Below, piece after piece: positions 1 to 9,649 of a stretch of DNA of 56,220 nucleotides. The stretch lies in the NCBI GenBank assembly GCA_040752635.1, contig JBFMGS010000006.1, positions 1-56,220 on the forward strand, given 5' to 3'. Below the pieces are notes generated by a model. That model made no database searches. It saw only the letters and a program-made list of their open reading frames with translations, and was not told the DNA's origin. The stretch comes from JBFMGS01 sp040752635. GTDB lineage: Bacteria > Bacillota > SHA-98 > UBA4971. Both the position numbers and the translations under genes were made by a program. The first letter of the stretch is position 1. Every line of letters starts with the position of its first letter.

Positions 1-131
1 GGAGACGGCACAATTCGCGTTGCTCGTGATTGCTCGTCACAGAATGGCGGGATCGAGCCCGGGAATAGCTTTGTAGGGCATGTCAGCGGGCATTCCTTAC
101 AGGATCTCCCTGAGATTATCTCCTCTGGTGC

Positions 132-160
132 TTGACCTAGCCGGGCGGTAGTCCTATGAT
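132..160 (+). promoter_or_regulatory. Sigma-A-like promoter for the MNT gene
   Basis: TTGACC at 132-137 and TATGAT at 155-160 are separated by exactly 17 bases, a near-consensus housekeeping promoter. Transcription would start near 167 and give a leader of about 60 bases before the GTG at 228. Confidence 0.6.
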
Positions 161-169
161 TGTTTTAGA

Positions 170-184
170 CTCTGCTAATCAGAG
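170..184. promoter_or_regulatory. Inverted repeat at the MNT gene transcription start
   Basis: CTCTG and CAGAG flank CTAAT as a perfect 5-base inverted repeat just downstream of the predicted start site. It could be an operator for self-regulation, as is common for toxin-antitoxin-type genes. It is short, so chance cannot be excluded. Confidence 0.35.
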
Positions 185-227
185 GTTCCCATCCCCATGC
201 AGATTTATTCCGGGTAGGGGATGATTT

Positions 228-674
228 GTGACGGCAGGAAAGCGTTTTCTGGCGTCGGAAGCAACCAAAGAGGAAATAGCGGCCAAGGTCAAGGAATGCC
301 TGGAGTCCAGACAAGAGATTTGCTTTGCCCAGTTCCATGGGTCTTTTCTGGGTTCAGGACCCTTCCGCGATGTGGACATAGCTGTTTATCTTGAACCGGG
401 CTATGTCGGACTGAGCGAGCCTTCAGATCGCTTTGATTATGAAGCGTCCCTGGAAGACTTGATAGAAAGGCGAGTCGGCGTCCCTGTTGACGTCAGGGTA
501 CTCAACGATGCGCCGCTCGCCTTCTGCTACGGTGTCCTGAAGAATGGATGCTCGGTTCTCGTTCGAAACCCGCAGTTGCGCTGTGATTTCCAGACTCGTA
601 TCCTGGATATGTATTTCGACTTCGCCCCTTTCCGCTCTCGCTACCTCAGGGAGGTCTTAGGCCGTGAAGCATGA
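228..674 (+). CDS. MNT-type nucleotidyltransferase domain protein (antitoxin-like)
   Basis: A 148-residue protein of the minimal nucleotidyltransferase class. The central motif GSFLGSGPFRDVDIAVYL carries the GS signature and the paired acidic residues (DVD) of the polymerase-beta fold. In HEPN-MNT pairs such proteins modify (AMPylate) and silence a HEPN ribonuclease. The GTG start follows GGTAGGGG by 7 bases. An ATG overlaps the stop (671-674), but its reading frame ends after seven codons, so the expected HEPN partner is missing or reduced to a remnant. A stand-alone role is possible. The fold assignment is firm; the antitoxin role is inferred. Confidence 0.75.
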   Translation: MTAGKRFLASEATKEEIAAKVKECLESRQEICFAQFHGSFLGSGPFRDVDIAVYLEPGYVGLSEPSDRFDYEASLEDLIERRVGVPVDVRVLNDAPLAFCYGVLKNGCSVLVRNPQLRCDFQTRILDMYFDFAPFRSRYLREVLGREA

Positions 675-731
675 CCCGCTCAGTGGATGAGTAAATGTCG
701 ATGACAACAGCGCCTTGAACCCTGACCATCT

Positions 732-2123
732 TCATTCCCGGGCAGCGCGGATCATGGCATCCAGCTCAGGAACCATTTCTTGCTGCCTTATCCAGTACTC
801 CTGGCTTCGTTGTGCGTTGAGCTCCCCGACTGTCTTACCCTGTTGTTCAACCCAGGTGTAGTATTTTAGATTGTGCCACCGCTTGCGGTTTTCCACGGTC
901 CCTTCGACAATGTGGTCAAGCTTGGCGGACAGGAAAATCCCCTCGTGGCGACTGATTGCTTTGGCGCGATCCATCTTGCCGTACCGATCGGACAGAGCTT
1001 TCATTACCGACCGGTACCGGTCGATCGAATCTGTAGCGACAGTAACGATGTTGTCGTTGCGGCCCAGTTCGTAAAACTTCGCCGTCTTGATCGAACCCAG
1101 GATATTGCAAACACCCGAAATCCCGACGATCCCTGATAGCTGCTGAACTGCCGTCTCCTCAATCCCGAGCTCGCGAGCGAGGTAGTCCATTCCAACGGGA
1201 TCAGTAAGCAACTGCAGGCCTTTCTTGCATTCCATGTCATCAATGCACATCACAGCGTCCATGTTGTTCACATTATGTATCCAGGTGACATGTTTGTCGC
1301 CGATCCCCTGGATGTCGTGAGCGCCGTACCCATTATACGAAAGGGTCGGACACTGTATCGGTTCGAGGCCCACGATACGCGTCTCATAAAACTGCTGCTT
1401 GAGGCGGTCTCCAGCCGCGATCGTTCCGGCCGAGCCCATCGCCGAAACAAAGGCGGCCGTCCTCCCGTTTCCAACGCCCTTCTCTTTCAGCTCCTGAACT
1501 GCCTCGATCACACTATTACCCGTAACGTAGTAATGGAACCGGTAATTGCCCATTTCCTCGAATTGGTTCAAGACGCGGATCCGGCCCGGATCAGCCTTCA
1601 CCAGCTCCTTGCACTTGTCATAGATCTCCTTGACGTTGCTCTCACACCCCGGGGTAGCGATGACCCGTGCCCCGTAGTATGCTATCTTTTCGAACCGCTC
1701 CGAACTCATCTCTTCCGGAAGGATGACCAGGGATTCATAGCCCATTCGCGGACCGACCCAGGCCCCTCCGATCCCGTAGTTCCCCGTGGAAGGCCAGACC
1801 AACGTGTGCTCGCCCGGGCTGATCTCACCGCGAAGTTGCTTCTCGATAGCCACGGAGTAGGTGGCCCCGACCTTGTGGCTGCCGGTAGGGAAATCCCTGC
1901 TGTACAGGAGGATGATGTTAGGCTCAACGCCCGTCAGTTCTCTAGGCACGAGGAAGTACCTTACCTTGTTGTCGGGCCCCTTCCACGTGATGTTGTATAG
2001 ATTGACAGGATCGAGAATGTCCTCGCCCAGCGCTTTAGCGGCTCTTTGCCTGACCACTGGATCGATGTATTCAGGATGGAGCATCTCTTCGAATGTCGGA
2101 CCGTAGATGCACTCCTGTTTCAT
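732..2123 (-). CDS. Fold-type-II PLP-dependent lyase (cysteine synthase/tryptophan synthase beta-like)
   Basis: A 463-residue PLP enzyme. SRDFPTGSHKVGATYS near residues 75-90 holds the probable Schiff-base lysine, followed by the substrate loop PSTGNYG and glycine-rich phosphate-binding stretches (SAMGSAGTIAAG). The family performs beta-replacement or alpha,beta-elimination on amino acids. It is the last gene of the catabolic cluster, 92 bases after ssnA. In E. coli the comparable cluster carries YgeX, a diaminopropionate ammonia-lyase; this protein is not obviously YgeX (it lacks the GLNAFK-type motif) but may fill an equivalent deamination step. That role is inferred. AAAGGTGA lies 7 bases before the ATG. 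Confidence 0.85.
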   Translation of the reverse strand: MKQECIYGPTFEEMLHPEYIDPVVRQRAAKALGEDILDPVNLYNITWKGPDNKVRYFLVPRELTGVEPNIILLYSRDFPTGSHKVGATYSVAIEKQLRGEISPGEHTLVWPSTGNYGIGGAWVGPRMGYESLVILPEEMSSERFEKIAYYGARVIATPGCESNVKEIYDKCKELVKADPGRIRVLNQFEEMGNYRFHYYVTGNSVIEAVQELKEKGVGNGRTAAFVSAMGSAGTIAAGDRLKQQFYETRIVGLEPIQCPTLSYNGYGAHDIQGIGDKHVTWIHNVNNMDAVMCIDDMECKKGLQLLTDPVGMDYLARELGIEETAVQQLSGIVGISGVCNILGSIKTAKFYELGRNDNIVTVATDSIDRYRSVMKALSDRYGKMDRAKAISRHEGIFLSAKLDHIVEGTVENRKRWHNLKYYTWVEQQGKTVGELNAQRSQEYWIRQQEMVPELDAMIRAARE

Positions 2124-2215
2124 CAGTTGCTCACCTTTCTTCTATACTTCAAAGTTCGGGCCTGGCGTACGACTCCCAAGTAAGAATTCGAAAACGCTCC
2201 CGACCGCCGCCTGGC

Positions 2216-3544
2216 TTAGAACCTCTCCCAAACTCTCCTTGCAAGCTCTCGTGAGCGCGCAGTAACCCTCTCTTCATCTATTCCCGTGAGCTTCCGCCCG
2301 CGCATGAGGATGCGGCCGGCCACGATGGTTGTATCCACGAGGCCGCCGGACATGCCGAAGAGGACGTGCCCGTAGTAGTTCGACGCATCCATGGGCGTCG
2401 GCGGGTGGTAGTCTACGACGATTACATCCCCCGCTGCGGCCGGCTCGAGGACACCGAACTTACGACCGAAATATCCCCCGGCGATCTTCCTGTTGTTCTC
2501 GAAAATCATCGCAGGCACCTCGGACCACGCTGCGCTCGGGTTCCTCTCGTTGAACTTGTGGAGCATGTTCGCAACCTTGACCGACTCAAACATGTCGGCG
2601 GTGTAGCCGTCGGTCCCCAGGCCTACCCTGATGCCCTTGTGCAGCATGCGCAGGACTGGCGCGCAGCCCACGGCATTGCCCATGTTGGACTCGGGGTTGT
2701 GCACCACGTTTACGTCCCGCTCGAGGAGAATGTCCATCTCGGCATCGTTCACGTGGACGCAATGGGCGGCGATGGTCTTCGGCCCCAGGATGCCGAAGGC
2801 GTCGAGCCGCTCGACGACCCGCTTGCCGGACCTTGCAAGCGCGTTCTCAACGTCCTCCGGGCCTTCGGCCACATGAACATGGAATCCCACGTCAAGCTTC
2901 TCGGCAGCTTCACGGCATTTCGCGAGCGTCTCATCGGACAGGGTAATCTGCGCGTGCAGCCCGAACGATGCTGCCAGGTGTTCGCTCCTCTCACGCTGGC
3001 ACCTCTCGATGAACCTTACGTTCTCGCGTATGCCCTGGCCTGCGATTTCGGCGCCGTCCCTGTCGGAGACCTCATACGCAAGGCAAGCCCGAATCCCTGC
3101 TTCTGCTACCGCCCGCGCGATCTCGTCAAGGCTGCCCGGCACCGCCATGGGGCTCGCGTGGTGATCCAGCACGGTAGTAGTGCCGCAGCGGATGCAGTCG
3201 ATTAGCGGCACGAGCGCACTCACGTAAACGTCCTCCGGCCCGAGCGTCTTATCCAACCTCCACCACAGTCTCTCAAGGATTTGAAGGAACGTCCCAGGCG
3301 GCGCGTCCTTGAGGGCCATGCCGCGCGCAAACGTGCTGTACAAGTGCATGTGGGTGTTTATCATGCCGGGCATGATGATGTGCCCTGTGGCATCGATGAA
3401 CTCCGCGCCGGGATAACGTGCCCTGATCTCGCAAGTGTCTCCGACCTCGCGGATGACTCCGTCGTCTATAGCCACGGCTCCATCTTCGATGATCCTCCCC
3501 TCGGCGTCGAGCGTAAGGAGAAGGCCTCCCCCGACGATCAGCAT
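2216..3544 (-). CDS. ssnA: SsnA-like aminohydrolase (amidohydrolase superfamily)
   Basis: A 442-residue metal-dependent deaminase/aminohydrolase matching E. coli SsnA in length and landmarks (LWWRLDK, TVLDHHASPMA). Metal ligands visible are NTHMH near residue 65, HVHVAE, AHCVH and the aspartate in GLGTDGYT. Related enzymes deaminate guanine, other aminopurines or chlorohydrolase substrates, and SsnA is a fixed member of bacterial purine-degradation clusters. Its exact substrate cannot be read from sequence. The ATG overlaps the end of the 2Fe-2S gene by 7 bases, indicating translational coupling, and GGGAG lies 7 bases upstream. Confidence 0.9.
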   Translation of the reverse strand: MLIVGGGLLLTLDAEGRIIEDGAVAIDDGVIREVGDTCEIRARYPGAEFIDATGHIIMPGMINTHMHLYSTFARGMALKDAPPGTFLQILERLWWRLDKTLGPEDVYVSALVPLIDCIRCGTTTVLDHHASPMAVPGSLDEIARAVAEAGIRACLAYEVSDRDGAEIAGQGIRENVRFIERCQRERSEHLAASFGLHAQITLSDETLAKCREAAEKLDVGFHVHVAEGPEDVENALARSGKRVVERLDAFGILGPKTIAAHCVHVNDAEMDILLERDVNVVHNPESNMGNAVGCAPVLRMLHKGIRVGLGTDGYTADMFESVKVANMLHKFNERNPSAAWSEVPAMIFENNRKIAGGYFGRKFGVLEPAAAGDVIVVDYHPPTPMDASNYYGHVLFGMSGGLVDTTIVAGRILMRGRKLTGIDEERVTARSRELARRVWERF

Positions 3545-4056
3545 TCCTTGTCTCCCCCCTCAGCCAGAGCTCTCATCTTCTTCGCAGCCGCCTCTACAGC
3601 CGCTATGATCTGGTGATACCCCGTGCACCTGCAGAGGTTGCCGGAAATGGCTCGCGCTATGTCCTCCCTGGTCGGCTGCGGGTTCTCGCGCAAGAGCGCC
3701 AGCGCGGACATGAGCATGCCCGGCGTGCAGAACCCGCACTGGACCGCAGTGTGCTCCACGAACGCCTCTTGCAGCGGGTGGAGCACGCCGTCCCTCGCAA
3801 GGCCTTCAACGGTCTCCACTTCCCTGTTTTCCACCTGGAACGCCGGCACCAGGCACGAGTTCACCGGCTTTCCGTCGAGAAGCACCGTGCACGCGCCGCA
3901 CTCGCCGATGCCGCAGCCTTCTTTCGTGCCGGTGAGCCTCAAGGCCTCGCGGAGCACGTCTATGAGCCTGTCCTTGCCGGACGCCTCAACCTCGACCCTC
4001 TTGCCGTTCACCTTGAACGATATCGTCGTCCTGGCCCCTGGCTCGACTTTCTTCAA
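3538..4056 (-). CDS. Xanthine dehydrogenase family 2Fe-2S subunit (set A)
   Basis: A small iron-sulfur subunit of a molybdenum hydroxylase. The plant-type ferredoxin motif CGIGECGACTVLLDG and the second all-alpha cluster motifs CGFCTPGM and NLCRCTGY are intact. It passes electrons from the Mo site to FAD. A longer open frame exists, but the best start is the TTG at 4056, which overlaps the TGA of the FAD subunit and has GGGGGTGG about 8 bases upstream. This gives 172 residues, normal for the family. It closes the L-M-S block 4925-4053-3538. Confidence 0.9.
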   Translation of the reverse strand: MKKVEPGARTTISFKVNGKRVEVEASGKDRLIDVLREALRLTGTKEGCGIGECGACTVLLDGKPVNSCLVPAFQVENREVETVEGLARDGVLHPLQEAFVEHTAVQCGFCTPGMLMSALALLRENPQPTREDIARAISGNLCRCTGYHQIIAAVEAAAKKMRALAEGGDKEC

Positions 4057-4928
4057 TGCGCATCCACCCCCAAAGCCTTCCAGATGGCGCGCCTTGTGAG
4101 GGCCTCTACCACAGGCTTCTTGTATTCCGTAGACCACCGCACCCCCGTCCTTCGCACCATCTCCTCGGCCACTTCACGCGCGGCGGATTTCACAACCTCC
4201 TCGTCAGCGACTTTGCCGACAACTATAGCCTCCGCAGGGGCTACGCGCGACGGCATCGGGAGGCACGCTCCCGGAGCTATCGAAGCCCTTGATACGCGTC
4301 CCGTGGAGTCCCGCTCGACAACAACCGCCACGCTGAGCCGCGCGATGGCCAGGGCTTCCCTCCTACCCAGTTTCACGAAGGCCGAGGACCATCCTGCTGT
4401 GAGCGCGTTAAAATGCACCTCGACAAGGATCTCGCCAGGTTGCACCGTGGTCTTGTAGGGTCCGTCAAATACGTCTGAGATGGCGGCGTCGCGGACTCCT
4501 TCAGGGCCTGCCAGCCGGACTCTTGCCGAGAGAGCCACAAACGCGGGAATGGAGTCCGCAGCGGGCGAAGCATTCATGATGTTCCCGCCGATCGTGCCTC
4601 TTGCCCGGATCTGGGGAGATCCGATGCTCGCACACGCTTCTGCAAGGAGGGGCGATCTTTCCCTAATAAGGGGACTTCGGGCGATCTCGGCATGGGTTGT
4701 CATGGCTCCAATCCTTATTACGTCGCCCTCGGCTCGTATGTAAGCCAATCCCGGGATCCGCGTAATGTCCACAAGCCAGCGGGGGCCTCCTTTGCCCTCT
4801 ATTCCGCCCCTTCGGAGTTGGACCATGACATCGGTGCCGCCAGCGACGATTCTGGCATCTTGCTTATGCTCGCGCAGGAACTTGCTCGCCTCGCTTAGGC
4901 TTTCGGGAAGCACATATCCCAAGCTCAT
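4053..4928 (-). CDS. Xanthine dehydrogenase family FAD-binding subunit (set A)
   Basis: A 291-residue CoxM/XdhB-type flavoprotein. FAD contacts are visible in IVAGGTD (residues 27-33) and in ARGTIGGNIMNASPAAD (about residues 107-123). It accepts electrons from the 2Fe-2S subunit and passes them to NAD or another acceptor. The ATG overlaps the stop of the molybdopterin subunit (ATGA), and its own stop overlaps the TTG of the 2Fe-2S gene, so the three subunits are tightly coupled. A second paralogue lies at 9927-10778. The physiological acceptor is unknown. Confidence 0.92.
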   Translation of the reverse strand: MSLGYVLPESLSEASKFLREHKQDARIVAGGTDVMVQLRRGGIEGKGGPRWLVDITRIPGLAYIRAEGDVIRIGAMTTHAEIARSPLIRERSPLLAEACASIGSPQIRARGTIGGNIMNASPAADSIPAFVALSARVRLAGPEGVRDAAISDVFDGPYKTTVQPGEILVEVHFNALTAGWSSAFVKLGRREALAIARLSVAVVVERDSTGRVSRASIAPGACLPMPSRVAPAEAIVVGKVADEEVVKSAAREVAEEMVRRTGVRWSTEYKKPVVEALTRRAIWKALGVDAH

Positions 4929-7267
4929 GCCCCTTCACTCCCCCTCCTGCCCCGAGTAGCTTTGAGGGACCGCCCAAGAAGCACCCTCTCGAGATCCAGC
5001 GGTAGCTCCCGGATCCTCCTGCCGGTAGCATGGTACACGGCGTTCGCAACGGCGGGGGCAAGCAGCTCGCACGTGGGCTCGCCGATGGTTTTCGCCCCAT
5101 ACGGGCCGTAGGAATCGGGATTCTCGACTATGACAGGAATCACTTCGGGAACGTCCATGGATGTCGCGATGAGGTACTCGTCGAAGTTCTGGGTTCTCGT
5201 TACTCCCTTTACCATCTCGACCTCCTCAAGAGTACCGTATCCCATGCCCATGGCTACTCCACCGTATATCTGCCCTTCCACCGTGGCAGGGTTGATCGCT
5301 CGTCCCACATCATGCGCTGCAGCTACCTTCAGCACCCTGACCTTGCCTGTCTCGGTATCCACCTCGACCTCAGCAGCCTGGCAACCGTACACGTACGTGA
5401 AATAGGCCTTGCCCTGGCCGGTCTCCTCGTCCCACGAGACCTTCGGAGCGCGGTACCAGCCGAATGCGGCCATGAGCTCGCCCCGGTTATACGCTGCCCG
5501 GGCGACCTCACGAAAGTCAACGCTTCGCGCGGGATCTTCAGCAACAAACACCTTTCCGCCGGAGCTTATGATCTCTCCGCTCGACGCGCCTAACAGCTCA
5601 GCGGCGACCCCGAGGAGCGTTTCCCTCACTTTGCGGGCAGCATCCCGCACGGCGTTTCCGCCCATGGTGGTGCTCCTTGAGGCCACGGTCGGCCCGCCGT
5701 CGGGGATGAGCGAGGTGTCGGTGTCCATGAACACCACGTCCTCCAGGTTGCATCCAAGCTCCTCGGCGGCGATCTGCGTAAAGATCGTGCGCAACCCCTG
5801 GCCATTCTCGGCAAGGCCCGCGTACAAGTAAACGCTTCCGTCTTGTTGAACCGACACAATGGCCCCCGTAGCATCGATTCCTTCCGCGCCCAGGCTCACG
5901 CCGCGATAGCTCGCCGCAAGGCCTACACCCCGAACCTTCGAGCCCCTCCCCGTCGGCCCTGGATAGGCTTTCCGCTTCTCGCGGTACCCGATGGCGTCTG
6001 CAGCCTTTTCCATTACCTCTATCAAGCTAACCTTGTGCTCATCAAGCACCTGCCCGCTTGCTGTGACCGAGCCCTTGCGGAACCCGTTCTTGATGCGAAG
6101 ATCAAGCGGGTCCATGCCGAGCTCCGTGGCAAGCTCGTCCATGAGCGATTCCTGCGCGAAGATGATTTGCGGGCTCCCGAACCCCCTCATCGCGCCCGTG
6201 TAGGTGTTGTTCGTGAAGACCCCGTATACGTCGGTCTTGACATTGGAGATCTCGTACGGCCCTGTCGCCTGAACAGCAGACCGCCACGTGACGAACGGCG
6301 TCATAGAGGCATAAGCCCCGGCATCGGCGAGGATGTATATCTCCATGGCCTGGAGCCTGCCATCTTTCTTAACTCCAACCTTATACCTCATGAAGTACGG
6401 GTGGCGCTTGTAGCTTTCGACGATGGACTCTTCGCGCGTGTTCACCATCTTGACGGGTCGCCCGGTCTTCATGGCCGCAACCGCTACCCGCGCACACATG
6501 CACGACATGATGTCATCCTTGCCCCCGAAGGACCCACCCATTGTGCACTGGATCACCCGGACCTTGTTGAGGCTCACCCCGAGGACCTGCGCCACTACGC
6601 GCCTCGCGGTGAACGGATTCTGGATGGAGCCGTAGATGGTGACCGACCCTTCGCTCGGGTTCGGCACGGCCACCGCTGCCTCGGGCTCGATGTATGCATG
6701 CTCAACGAACTGAGTGCGGTACTCCCTCTCAAGGACGAGGTCGGAAGCTGCAAACCCCGCCTCGACATCGCCTTTCCGGACAGGGTAGTGGTTCACGATG
6801 TTGTCCGGGAAGCCTTCGTGCAGGACCGGGGCACCCTTCGCCAGGGCGTCCTCCGGGGAAAATACCGCCGGAAGCTCTTGGTACTCGACGCGAATCTGTG
6901 ACAGCGCCCGCTCGGCGGCTACCGGTGTCGCAGCTACAACCATCGCCACGCCATCGCCCAGGTACCTCGTCTTCTCGAAGGCAAATACGGGCATATCCTG
7001 GCGAACCGGTCCGAAAGCCCTCGCCCCCGGGATGTCCGCATGGGTGACGACGGCAACGACTCCAGGCACCCGTTCGGCTTCCCTCGTGTCGATACTGAGG
7101 ATCCTCGCGTGCGGAAACCTCGCGCGCAGCACACGGGCATGGAGCATCCCATCAAAAAAGAGGTCAGCTGCGAACCGGGCCCTGCCTGTCACTTTCTCAA
7201 CCGCATCCACCCGCCTCGCCGGGCGGTTCACGATGGTTCTTACGATTCTATCATTGGTCGTCCCCAT
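4925..7267 (-). CDS. Molybdopterin-binding hydroxylase subunit (set A, XdhD-like)
   Basis: A 780-residue catalytic subunit of the xanthine oxidase superfamily. Seen: GGSFGGKDD near residue 245, AMRGFG with the conserved substrate-facing arginine, and AKTIGEP near the C-terminus with the catalytic glutamate. These residues hydroxylate N-heterocycles such as purines. Together with 4053 and 3538 it forms a complete L-M-S enzyme. Its position beside ssnA matches XdhD-type hydroxylases in purine clusters. Substrate specificity (hypoxanthine, xanthine, urate, nicotinate or another ring) is not decided by the motifs. Confidence 0.92.
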   Translation of the reverse strand: MGTTNDRIVRTIVNRPARRVDAVEKVTGRARFAADLFFDGMLHARVLRARFPHARILSIDTREAERVPGVVAVVTHADIPGARAFGPVRQDMPVFAFEKTRYLGDGVAMVVAATPVAAERALSQIRVEYQELPAVFSPEDALAKGAPVLHEGFPDNIVNHYPVRKGDVEAGFAASDLVLEREYRTQFVEHAYIEPEAAVAVPNPSEGSVTIYGSIQNPFTARRVVAQVLGVSLNKVRVIQCTMGGSFGGKDDIMSCMCARVAVAAMKTGRPVKMVNTREESIVESYKRHPYFMRYKVGVKKDGRLQAMEIYILADAGAYASMTPFVTWRSAVQATGPYEISNVKTDVYGVFTNNTYTGAMRGFGSPQIIFAQESLMDELATELGMDPLDLRIKNGFRKGSVTASGQVLDEHKVSLIEVMEKAADAIGYREKRKAYPGPTGRGSKVRGVGLAASYRGVSLGAEGIDATGAIVSVQQDGSVYLYAGLAENGQGLRTIFTQIAAEELGCNLEDVVFMDTDTSLIPDGGPTVASRSTTMGGNAVRDAARKVRETLLGVAAELLGASSGEIISSGGKVFVAEDPARSVDFREVARAAYNRGELMAAFGWYRAPKVSWDEETGQGKAYFTYVYGCQAAEVEVDTETGKVRVLKVAAAHDVGRAINPATVEGQIYGGVAMGMGYGTLEEVEMVKGVTRTQNFDEYLIATSMDVPEVIPVIVENPDSYGPYGAKTIGEPTCELLAPAVANAVYHATGRRIRELPLDLERVLLGRSLKATRGRRGSEGA

Positions 7268-7330
7268 TCGCCCTTCTCTCCCCCCTCTCGCACTTATCCC
7301 GCCAAGATGCCATGGAATCGCACATCAGGG

Positions 7331-9607
7331 CTACCCGGCTCTCTCCTTAAGCGCCATGTATACCCTCTCCGACGTGGCCGGGATGCGCGTGAGCCACACA
7401 CCCGTGGCATCGTGGATAGCATTAGTGATGGCAGGTGTTATGGGGACACACACGGCCTCGCCGATGCCCTTGGCGCCGAACGGCCCCGAGGGTTCCTCCT
7501 CTTCCACGATGATCGTCTCGATCTCCGGCGCGTCCATGCTGGTGGGGATTATATATGTGGAGAAGTTCGGCGTCATCGTGATGCCCTTCTCGATGATGGT
7601 GTCCTCGGTCAGGGCGTAACCCGTGCCCATGACGACGCCGCCTTCCGATTGCCCCTCGATGCCCTGGGGGTTTATGGCCTTGCCCGGGTCGGGGATGGAC
7701 GTCACTTTCAGGACTTCAGTCATCCCTGTGAGGGTGTCGACCTCCACGAGCGCGATCTGGGTAATGTACGAATAAATCAAGTGCGGCAGCCCAAAACACC
7801 CTTCCACTCCTTTGTCCGCAACAGGCCAGATGAAATCGCCCTCGGCTTTCAGCGTCTCGCCCCGGCTCGTTGCAATGCGCGCTATTTCCCGATACGGGAG
7901 GCGCTTCGCCGGGTCGGACTTCACCAGCACCGCGCCCTCCCGAAAGACGATCTCCTCGCGGGGCGCGCCCAACACATCGGCTGCAAGGACGGCGAGGGTC
8001 TTGCGCATCCACTCCGCAGCCGACCGGATGGCGTTCCCGCCGGTATAGACTGACCGCGAGGCCGTGGACGTGCCCGAATCGAGCGTTCGCTTCGAGTCGC
8101 CGGAGATCACGACGATGTCCGCGGGCGAACAGCCGAGGCTGTCCGCGGCCATCTGCACGAACGCCGTGGTGTTGCCCTGCCCGATCTCAGGGCAGCTCAC
8201 GCCCACGGCAAACCGCCCATCGGGAAGAAGCTCTATGGTCGCCGCCCCGTAGTCGGGCAGGCCCACGCCGAGCCCACAGCCATGAAGCTCCGTGGCTAGG
8301 CCCACGCCACGCTTCTTATACGGCGCAGAGGAGCTTGCCTTGAACTCCTCGCGTCGCACCCACAGGTCGCACCGCGACGCGGCATCGAGCGTGGCAAGGG
8401 CGCCGACGGAAGCCGTCATCGTATGTCCGAGAGGCGCCACATCCCCGTGGCGGAGGGCGTTCTTGCGTCGGAACTCAAGTCTATCCATGCCGAGCTTCTC
8501 CGCGATCATATCCACCTGGGTTTCCAGCGCGAATATCACCTGGTTTGCGCCAAAGCCCCTGAACGCTCCGGCCAGGCCGTTGTTGGTGTAAACGCAGAAA
8601 CCTTCCAGCCTTACGTTGGGTAACCGGTACACGCCGCACGAGTGCTCAACTGCGAGGTTCACAACCGGCCCTCCCAGGGAGGCATACGCACCGGTGTCAG
8701 CCACGATACGCACCTCATTCGCGAGGAGCGTCCCGTCGGCGGAGGCCGCCGTTTTCATACGAATCTTCATGGGATGGCGTTTCATCCCTGCAACCGCCGA
8801 CTCTTCGCGCGAGAGCACCATCTTTACGGGGCGGCCGGTCCGCAGCGCAAGCAAAGCCAGGTAAATCTGGACGGTGATCTCGTCTTTGCCGCCGAAAGCC
8901 CCGCCCGCCGGCGTTGACACCACCTGAATCTTCTTGGGGTTCATGCCGAGAGCCCGCGCTATTTGGAGCTGGTCCCTGAAAGGGTGTTGGCTTCCGCACC
9001 AGATGGTGATGTTTCCATCCGCGTCAATAGCACCGACGCCGCTCTCCGTTTCCATGAAGGCGTGCATCTGCCTGGGCGTGTAATAAGTGTTCTCAACAAC
9101 CACCGCGGCTTCCCTGAACGCGGCATCCACGTCACCGCGCTCCACCTTGATGTGGCTATGTATGTTTCCTTCGGCGTGCACCTTCGGAGAGGAGTCGAGC
9201 ATGGCTTCTTCAGGGTCGTCCACGACGGGCAGGGGTTCATACTCCACCTCTATCGCCCTGAGCGCCGCATGGGCCGCTTCCTTCGTCGTCGCCGCCACGA
9301 GCGCGACAGCATCTCCCATGTACCGCACCTTGTCGAAGCAAAGCACGGGCTGATCGGGGATGACTATGCCAAAGCCATTCAGCCCCGGGACGTCTCCGTG
9401 AGTGAGCACTGCGACCACGTCATCCATTGCCTTCGCTTTCGAGATATCGATCTTTTTTATCAGGGCATGCGGGTACCGGCTCCGCAGGACCGCACCCCAG
9501 AGCATATCCGGAAAGGAAAGATCCGACATGAACTTGAGTTTGCCCGTGACCTTGTCCCTGGCGTCGATCCGCGCGACCCGGGCACCAACCCATCTGGACT
9601 CATTCAT
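7331..9607 (-). CDS. Molybdopterin-binding hydroxylase subunit (set B)
   Basis: A second large subunit, about 758 residues, paralogous to 4925-7267 but clearly diverged. It has GGAFGGKDEI, AFRGFGANQ and the catalytic glutamate in FGAKGIGEA. The frame could start at 9649, but the ATG at 9607 is preferred because GGAGGGG lies 8 bases before it and it gives the usual N-terminus leading to ARIDARDKVTGKLKF. Its FAD partner is at 9927 and the nearest free 2Fe-2S subunit at 16618, so set B is split by other genes. The presence of two hydroxylases suggests two successive ring oxidations or two different substrates. Confidence 0.92.
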   Translation of the reverse strand: MNESRWVGARVARIDARDKVTGKLKFMSDLSFPDMLWGAVLRSRYPHALIKKIDISKAKAMDDVVAVLTHGDVPGLNGFGIVIPDQPVLCFDKVRYMGDAVALVAATTKEAAHAALRAIEVEYEPLPVVDDPEEAMLDSSPKVHAEGNIHSHIKVERGDVDAAFREAAVVVENTYYTPRQMHAFMETESGVGAIDADGNITIWCGSQHPFRDQLQIARALGMNPKKIQVVSTPAGGAFGGKDEITVQIYLALLALRTGRPVKMVLSREESAVAGMKRHPMKIRMKTAASADGTLLANEVRIVADTGAYASLGGPVVNLAVEHSCGVYRLPNVRLEGFCVYTNNGLAGAFRGFGANQVIFALETQVDMIAEKLGMDRLEFRRKNALRHGDVAPLGHTMTASVGALATLDAASRCDLWVRREEFKASSSAPYKKRGVGLATELHGCGLGVGLPDYGAATIELLPDGRFAVGVSCPEIGQGNTTAFVQMAADSLGCSPADIVVISGDSKRTLDSGTSTASRSVYTGGNAIRSAAEWMRKTLAVLAADVLGAPREEIVFREGAVLVKSDPAKRLPYREIARIATSRGETLKAEGDFIWPVADKGVEGCFGLPHLIYSYITQIALVEVDTLTGMTEVLKVTSIPDPGKAINPQGIEGQSEGGVVMGTGYALTEDTIIEKGITMTPNFSTYIIPTSMDAPEIETIIVEEEEPSGPFGAKGIGEAVCVPITPAITNAIHDATGVWLTRIPATSERVYMALKERAG

Positions 9608-9649
9608 AAGCGTTACCCCTCCTCGTGCGCCTCCCGGCCTCGGATCCAC

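Noticed and set aside
1..135. Open plus-strand frame from the window edge to a TGA at 133-135
   Set aside because: Only 44 codons, no recognisable motif, and the left end is cut, so it cannot be called a gene tail with confidence.
6798..8053. Long plus-strand frames opposite the molybdopterin subunits
   Set aside because: Shadow frames of conserved hydroxylase genes, without ribosome sites or domains.
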